Shown here: positions 60,078 through 64,000 of the stretch, in pieces
Numbering within the stretch: the stretch's first letter is position 1
Layout of the letters: each line of letters opens with the position of its first letter
Assembly (NCBI GenBank): GCA_019245115.1
Contig: JAFARZ010000011.1
Coordinates: 1-64,000 of the forward strand
From: Streptosporangiaceae bacterium
Lineage (GTDB): Bacteria; Actinomycetota; Actinomycetes; Streptosporangiales; Streptosporangiaceae
Direction of reading: 5' to 3'
Length of the DNA stretch: 64,000 bases
Position numbers and translations under genes: made by a program
The notes under the pieces: model-generated
The model's database searches: none
Seen by the model: the letters and a program-made list of their open reading frames with translations, nothing else
Told to the model about the DNA's origin: nothing

Positions 60078-62270
60078 GTGACTTCTGCCGACCGCGCCCC
60101 GACGCCGTTTCATGACCTGGCCGCCTACATGGCGATCCCGCGTGCCGGGGCGCTGCGGTTGTCGCCGGACGGGACGTGGCTGGCCGCGACGGTGCAGACG
60201 CTCAGCCCGGATCGGAAGAAGTACCTGACCAGCATCTGGCGGGTCGACACCCAGGCCGGCCCGGCACGCAGGCTGACCCGGTCGGCCGAGGGCGAGGGCA
60301 GCCCGGTGTTCCTGCCCGACGGTTCGTTGCTGTTCATCTCGCGGCGTTCCGACCCGGACGCGGGCAAGGGATCGGACGATGCCAAGGCCGCCCTGTGGCT
60401 GCTGCCCGCGGGCGGCGGCGAAGCCCGGGTGATCGCCGAGCTGCCGGGAGGCGTCGCGGCGGCCGCGGCCCGTCGCTCCGCCCGGCTCGCGGATCCTGAG
60501 ACGATCGTTGTCTCGTCGCGGGTGATGCCGGGCGCCGGGGTGGAAGACGCCGCGGCCGGAGGCCCAGGCAAATTCAACACCGCGGCCGGAGGCCCAGGCA
60601 AATTCAACACCGCGGCCGGAGGCCCAGGCCAATTCAACACCGCGGCCGATGATGAGCGGCTGCGGAAGGAGCGTGCCGACGCGGGAGTGACCGCGATCCT
60701 GCACGAGTCCGCGCCGGTCAGGTACTGGGATCATGACCTCGGGCCGGACCAGCTTCGACTGTTCGCCGTCGAGGAGATCCGCCCCGAGCCGGCCGTGCGA
60801 TCCGATGCGCGCACCGACGATGAGCGGCGCTACGCCGGCCTGCGCGATCTGACACCGGAACCGGGAGCGGCCCTCGACGAGCAGGCGTTCGAGCTCACGC
60901 CCGACGGCAGCGCCGTGGTCACCGGGTGGGCGCATCGCGATCCGGCCGCCGACTCCTACGTCGAGCTGATGACCGTCGACGTGGCCACCGGCAAGCGCCG
61001 GACACTGCTCAGCGAGCCGGGTCACAACTTCGAGGACCCGCACGTCTCGCCCGATGGGCGCTACATCGTGTGCACTCGCGAGACGCTCCCGACCCGGGAC
61101 GGTCCGTCGGATGTCACGTTGATGCTGCTCGAAGCCAACGGCGAGGGAACGACCGCCAGGGATCTGCTTCCCGGACTGGATCGGTGGCCAGCCGAGGCCG
61201 CCTGGTCGCCGGATTCGACCGCGGTATATTTCGCCGCCGACGACGACGGGCGCCGCCCCATATTCCGCGTCGACGTCCGGACCGGCGAAGTCACGCCGAT
61301 CACCACCGGCGACGGCGCGTACGCGAGTATCCAGGTCGGCCCGGAAGGCCGTTACCTGTATGCGCTGCGCAACGCGGTGAACGAGACGCCCACCCCGGTC
61401 CGGATCGACCTGTCCGAGCCTGGCTCGCAGCCAGTCACGCTGCCGTGTCCGGGTGCGCCGCTCATCCTGCCCGGGCGGCTGGAGGAACTCGAGACGACGG
61501 CCGACGACGGCCAGCGGATCCGGTCCTGGCTGGTGCTGCCCGACGCCGCGAGCCCAGAGCACCGGGTCCCGCTGCTGCTGTGGGTCCACGGTGGTCCGAA
61601 CAGCAGCTGGAATACCTGGTCATGGCGCTGGAACCCGTGGCTGATGGCCGCCCGCGGCTATGCCGTGCTGCTGCCCGATCCCGCCTTGTCCACTGGATAC
61701 GGCCAGCACATGCTGGCTCGTGGTCAGCATTCGTGGGGCACGCGTGCCTTCGACGATGTGATGGCCGCCACTGACGCGGCCATCAAGCACCCGGCCATCG
61801 ATGGCACGCGCACCGGCATGATGGGCGGATCGTACGGCGGCTACATGGCGAACTGGATCGCCGGCCACACCGACAGGTTCAAGGCCATCGTGAGCCACGC
61901 CAGCTTGTGGGCGCTGGACCAGATGTTCACCACCACCGATGAGCAGATGTTCTGGTGGGGGCAGTTCGGTGACCCGCTGACCAGCCCGGAGATGTACCAC
62001 AGCAATTCGCCGCACCTGCACATCGGCAACATCCGCACGCCGATGCTCGTCATCCACGGCGACAAGGACTACCGGGTGCCGATCGGGGAGGCCCTGCGTC
62101 TGTGGGGTGAGCTGACCCGGCACGGCGTGACGGCCAAGTTCCTGTACTTCCCGGACGAGAACCACTGGGTGCTCACGCCGGGCAACGCCACGGTCTGGTA
62201 CGAGACAGTATTCGCCTTCCTGGCCGAGCACGTCCTGGCCGAGCCCTGGCGCCGACCCGCCATGCTGTAA
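60078..62270 (+). CDS. S9-family prolyl oligopeptidase-like serine peptidase
   Basis: 730 residues from GTG 60078 (GGAG 6 bases upstream). An N-terminal beta-propeller (repeats such as RLSPDGTWLAATVQ; HVSPDGRYIVCTRE; AAWSPDSTAVYFAAD) precedes the alpha/beta hydrolase with Ser in GGSYGGYMANW (about 585), Asp in HGDKDYRVP and His in DENHWV. Cleaves short peptides in the cytoplasm. Residues about 157-188 are three tandem 10-residue repeats (AAGGPGKFNT) in the propeller, coded by the 30-bp repeat and absent from the family. Confidence 0.92.
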   Translation: MTSADRAPTPFHDLAAYMAIPRAGALRLSPDGTWLAATVQTLSPDRKKYLTSIWRVDTQAGPARRLTRSAEGEGSPVFLPDGSLLFISRRSDPDAGKGSDDAKAALWLLPAGGGEARVIAELPGGVAAAAARRSARLADPETIVVSSRVMPGAGVEDAAAGGPGKFNTAAGGPGKFNTAAGGPGQFNTAADDERLRKERADAGVTAILHESAPVRYWDHDLGPDQLRLFAVEEIRPEPAVRSDARTDDERRYAGLRDLTPEPGAALDEQAFELTPDGSAVVTGWAHRDPAADSYVELMTVDVATGKRRTLLSEPGHNFEDPHVSPDGRYIVCTRETLPTRDGPSDVTLMLLEANGEGTTARDLLPGLDRWPAEAAWSPDSTAVYFAADDDGRRPIFRVDVRTGEVTPITTGDGAYASIQVGPEGRYLYALRNAVNETPTPVRIDLSEPGSQPVTLPCPGAPLILPGRLEELETTADDGQRIRSWLVLPDAASPEHRVPLLLWVHGGPNSSWNTWSWRWNPWLMAARGYAVLLPDPALSTGYGQHMLARGQHSWGTRAFDDVMAATDAAIKHPAIDGTRTGMMGGSYGGYMANWIAGHTDRFKAIVSHASLWALDQMFTTTDEQMFWWGQFGDPLTSPEMYHSNSPHLHIGNIRTPMLVIHGDKDYRVPIGEALRLWGELTRHGVTAKFLYFPDENHWVLTPGNATVWYETVFAFLAEHVLAEPWRRPAML
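60550..60639 (+). repeat. 30-bp coding repeat, three tandem units (S9 peptidase gene)
   Basis: Units at 60550, 60580 and 60610 plus a partial CCGCGGCC at 60640. Same sequence as in the GT87, MarR and desaturase genes, but read one frame apart (AAGGPGKFNT instead of PRPEAQANSA). Confidence 0.92.
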
Positions 62271-62293
62271 CCGCCGCTGGCCGCCGAGGTCAA

Positions 62294-62350
62294 GGGGATG
62301 GTTGGCGCAACGTACCCCTCGGGTGGGGGTGGTTGGCGCAACGTACCCCT
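62294..62350 (+). repeat. Paired 26-bp intergenic repeat, locus 2
   Basis: Units at 62294-62319 and 62325-62350 with core GGTTGGCGCAACGTACCCCT, 31-bp period, between the S9 peptidase stop and the stop of the convergent AbiEi/DUF559-like gene. Confidence 0.92.
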
Positions 62351-62372
62351 TCGCGCCGCTAAGCCGCTTCCC

Positions 62373-63344
62373 CTAAGCCGCTGCCCCGAGCGGTATGGCC
62401 CTGATCGGCAGCTCCGGCCGAGCGAGGCCCTTCCTGATCGCTCGATCGATCTTGTCGATGACGTCCGGGCCCTCGATCCGGATGACCTTTGGCGCGAAGT
62501 GCAGTGGAAGGATGCCATGTGCGGCCAGCTCGTCGTGGCGAGCGTTGGTCCTGTCCTGGTCCTCGGCCCTGAGGTGGTACGCACGAGAGTCGACTTCGGC
62601 GGCGACGCCGGCCCGGTCCCACCACGCGTCGACCATGGCGATGAATTCCCCGGCCGCGTCGCACAACTGGGCGTTGAACATCGGCTTAGGCAGCCCGGAA
62701 CGTAGGATCAGCGTGCGGAACTGCGCCTCGGCGACCGAGCGGACACTGTCGCCGATCTCGGCGATGGCCTCACGGAGCAACGCCGACCCCGCTATCGGCC
62801 CGGCTTCCAGCTCATCGATCAGGTCCTGCATGGTGCAGGCCCTGCGCTGTACCGCTTCGCACACCACGGCGCGGACGTCATCGAAGCGAGTGAAGCCGCG
62901 CGCGGCATCGGCGACCGCACGCGCACGTCCGGCGAAGCGGACCCGGCCGGTGACAGTGAACTGCGCTGGCAACCGCGCGGTGCGGTGCAGGCGCACGAAT
63001 CCGATGCTCTGCCGTCGCACTGTCAGCGGGACCAGGACATCGACGGTATTGGGACCCGGTGATATCAGGCCGTGCAGCCGGATCGCCACCGGACCGGTGA
63101 GGATGCTCTCCGGGCCGGCGTACAGCAGCGCCGCTATCTCCCGATGCTCCTGAGTCGCCGCGCCGGTCACTGTCAGGAACACGCTTGGCAGCATCCGCTG
63201 CCAAGGTCCTTCGTGGCGGAGCCGGTACTCCACTGCCTTGGCGGTGAGACCACATTCCAGGGCCTGTGCGCGGGTGATCACGTCGCGCTGAAGGTCCAGA
63301 ACCCTTCGGAGACGTTCCGCGTCGAACTGGCGAGTACGTGTCAT
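62373..63344 (-). CDS. AbiEi-like N-terminal / DUF559-like nuclease-fold protein
   Basis: 323 residues. The N-terminal third (VLDLQRDVITRAQALECGLTAKAVEYRLR then WQRMLPSVFLT) is the winged-helix domain shared with AbiEi-type antitoxins; the middle (AALLYAGPESILTGPVAIRLHG; RTARLPAQFTVTGRV) is typical of this actinobacterial family; the C-terminal part (AMVDAWWDRAGVAAEVDSRAYHL then DRTNARHDELAAHGI) is a DUF559/Vsr-like nuclease fold with a D...ExD pattern. Function unknown; many paralogues occur in actinobacteria. Flanked on both sides by the paired 26-bp repeat in the same orientation. Confidence 0.8.
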   Translation of the reverse strand: MTRTRQFDAERLRRVLDLQRDVITRAQALECGLTAKAVEYRLRHEGPWQRMLPSVFLTVTGAATQEHREIAALLYAGPESILTGPVAIRLHGLISPGPNTVDVLVPLTVRRQSIGFVRLHRTARLPAQFTVTGRVRFAGRARAVADAARGFTRFDDVRAVVCEAVQRRACTMQDLIDELEAGPIAGSALLREAIAEIGDSVRSVAEAQFRTLILRSGLPKPMFNAQLCDAAGEFIAMVDAWWDRAGVAAEVDSRAYHLRAEDQDRTNARHDELAAHGILPLHFAPKVIRIEGPDVIDKIDRAIRKGLARPELPIRAIPLGAAA

Positions 63345-63399
63345 GACTGCACTGTGTCACCACCCTCTGACATTCTGAGACCGTAGACCGGAGCCCCAA

Positions 63400-63456
63400 G
63401 GGGATGGTTGGCGCAACGTACCCCTCGGGTGGGGATGGTTGGCGCAACGTACCCCT
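63400..63456 (+). repeat. Paired 26-bp intergenic repeat, locus 3
   Basis: Units at 63400-63425 and 63431-63456, 31-bp period, same orientation as locus 2; between the divergent AbiEi/DUF559-like gene and menG. Confidence 0.92.
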
Positions 63457-63502
63457 TCCTGCGGCAGCGGGGGGTGGGAGGGCATCTACTAGGGTGGCGG
63501 TT

Positions 63503-64000
63503 ATGGTGCGTGCTGACCTGGACAAGCGGCCTGGCGAGGTGGCGGCGATGTTCGACGCCGTCGCCGGGCGCTACGACCTGATGAACGACATCCTGTCGGC
63601 TGGCCAGGTCAGGCTGTGGCGCCGCGCGGTGACCCGGATCGTGAACGCGACCAGCGGCGAGCGGGTCCTGGACCTGGCGGCCGGGACCGGGACGTCTACG
63701 CAGGCCCTCGCCCGCACCGGCGCGAAGGCCGTGGCGTGCGACTTCTCCCTCGGCATGCTGAAGGTCGGCCGGCGGCGTCAAACCGGTGGCCAGCACGTAG
63801 CTTTCACAGCTGGGGACGCGCTGCGGCTGCCGTTCCGCGATGAGTCCTTCGACGCGGTGACGATCTCCTTCGGCCTGCGCAACGTGGCCGGCATAGCGCA
63901 GGCCCTCAACGAGATGCGGAGGGTCACCCGCCCCGGCGGGCGCCTGGTCATCTGCGAGTTCAGCCGGATCACGGTCCGGCCGCTCGACCGCGTGTATCGT
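63503..64000 (+). CDS. menG: Demethylmenaquinone methyltransferase (3' end outside window)
   Basis: 166 codons are open to the window edge. ATG 63503 reads [20 protein letters not shown], then [11 protein letters not shown], the SAM motif [30 protein letters not shown] and [18 protein letters not shown], all typical of MenG/UbiE. Last methylation of menaquinone synthesis. About 60-70 residues are missing at the C-terminus. Confidence 0.93.
   Translation, partial: MVRADLDKRPGEVAAMFDAVAGRYDLMNDILSAGQVRLWRRAVTRIVNATSGERVLDLAAGTGTSTQALARTGAKAVACDFSLGMLKVGRRRQTGGQHVAFTAGDALRLPFRDESFDAVTISFGLRNVAGIAQALNEMRRVTRPGGRLVICEFSRITVRPLDRVYR

Overview
The window is chromosomal DNA from a very GC-rich actinobacterium. 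The gene neighbourhoods glmU-prs-rplY-pth, metG-tatD-ksgA-ispE and PMT/rsmI, the frequent GTG starts, a SARP/AfsR-type regulator and a SigR-like sigma factor all point to a Streptomyces/Streptosporangiales-type organism. I saw no integrase, transposase, phage gene or CRISPR array. The identification to that level is inference; no genus can be named from the sequence alone.

Layout. 1-2.1 kb: the tail of an unknown gene, a PPK2 polyphosphate kinase and a beta-carbonic anhydrase. 2.1-4.1 kb: a decaying stretch of truncated or fused genes (HTH fragment joined to a DUF3291 fragment, a UvrD-like helicase head fused to a foreign tail, a truncated methyltransferase). 4.4-9.4 kb: ECF sigma factor, Rieske protein, cupredoxin lipoprotein, Tat metallophosphoesterase and an MMPL exporter. 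9.5-15.3 kb: nuclease/phosphatase-fold enzyme, methyltransferase, cupin/TetR/tautomerase, MoxR-VWA pair. 15.5-30.4 kb: a two-gene Mo-cofactor oxidoreductase, a two-component system, a SigR-like factor and a rich set of membrane glycosyltransferases (GT87, GT-C, PMT, GT2), with rsmI. 30.4-36.6 kb: housekeeping run metG-tatD-ksgA-ispE-ABC-F. 36.7-41.3 kb: MarR/Tam, cysteine dioxygenase/rhodanese, fatty acid desaturase with its TetR. 41.6-47.2 kb: tRNA-Gln, MFS exporter, glmU-prs. 47.7-51 kb: an AfsR-like regulator followed by a 58-aa TIPGD-repeat protein in the position afsS occupies in Streptomyces. 51-55 kb: ATPase-nuclease, diguanylate cyclase, MFS. 55.4-59.6 kb: rplY-pth and cysQ-cysD-cysN. 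60-64 kb: S9 peptidase, AbiEi/DUF559-like protein, menG (cut by the window end).

The most unusual content is repetitive. (1) A 30-bp repeat (ten codons, open in all three forward frames) lies inside four unrelated genes, seven units in all, and is translated in at least two different frames; it behaves like an in-frame coding insertion element. (2) A roughly 168-bp structured element with about 33-bp imperfect terminal inverted repeats occurs three times between genes, accompanied by a smaller palindromic module found in both orientations. (3) A 26-bp repeat occurs as head-to-tail pairs with a 31-bp period at three loci, two of which flank the AbiEi/DUF559-like gene. Tandem repeats also start at or within the 3' ends of several genes. 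Two genes (pth and an MFS transporter) appear to need CTG start codons.
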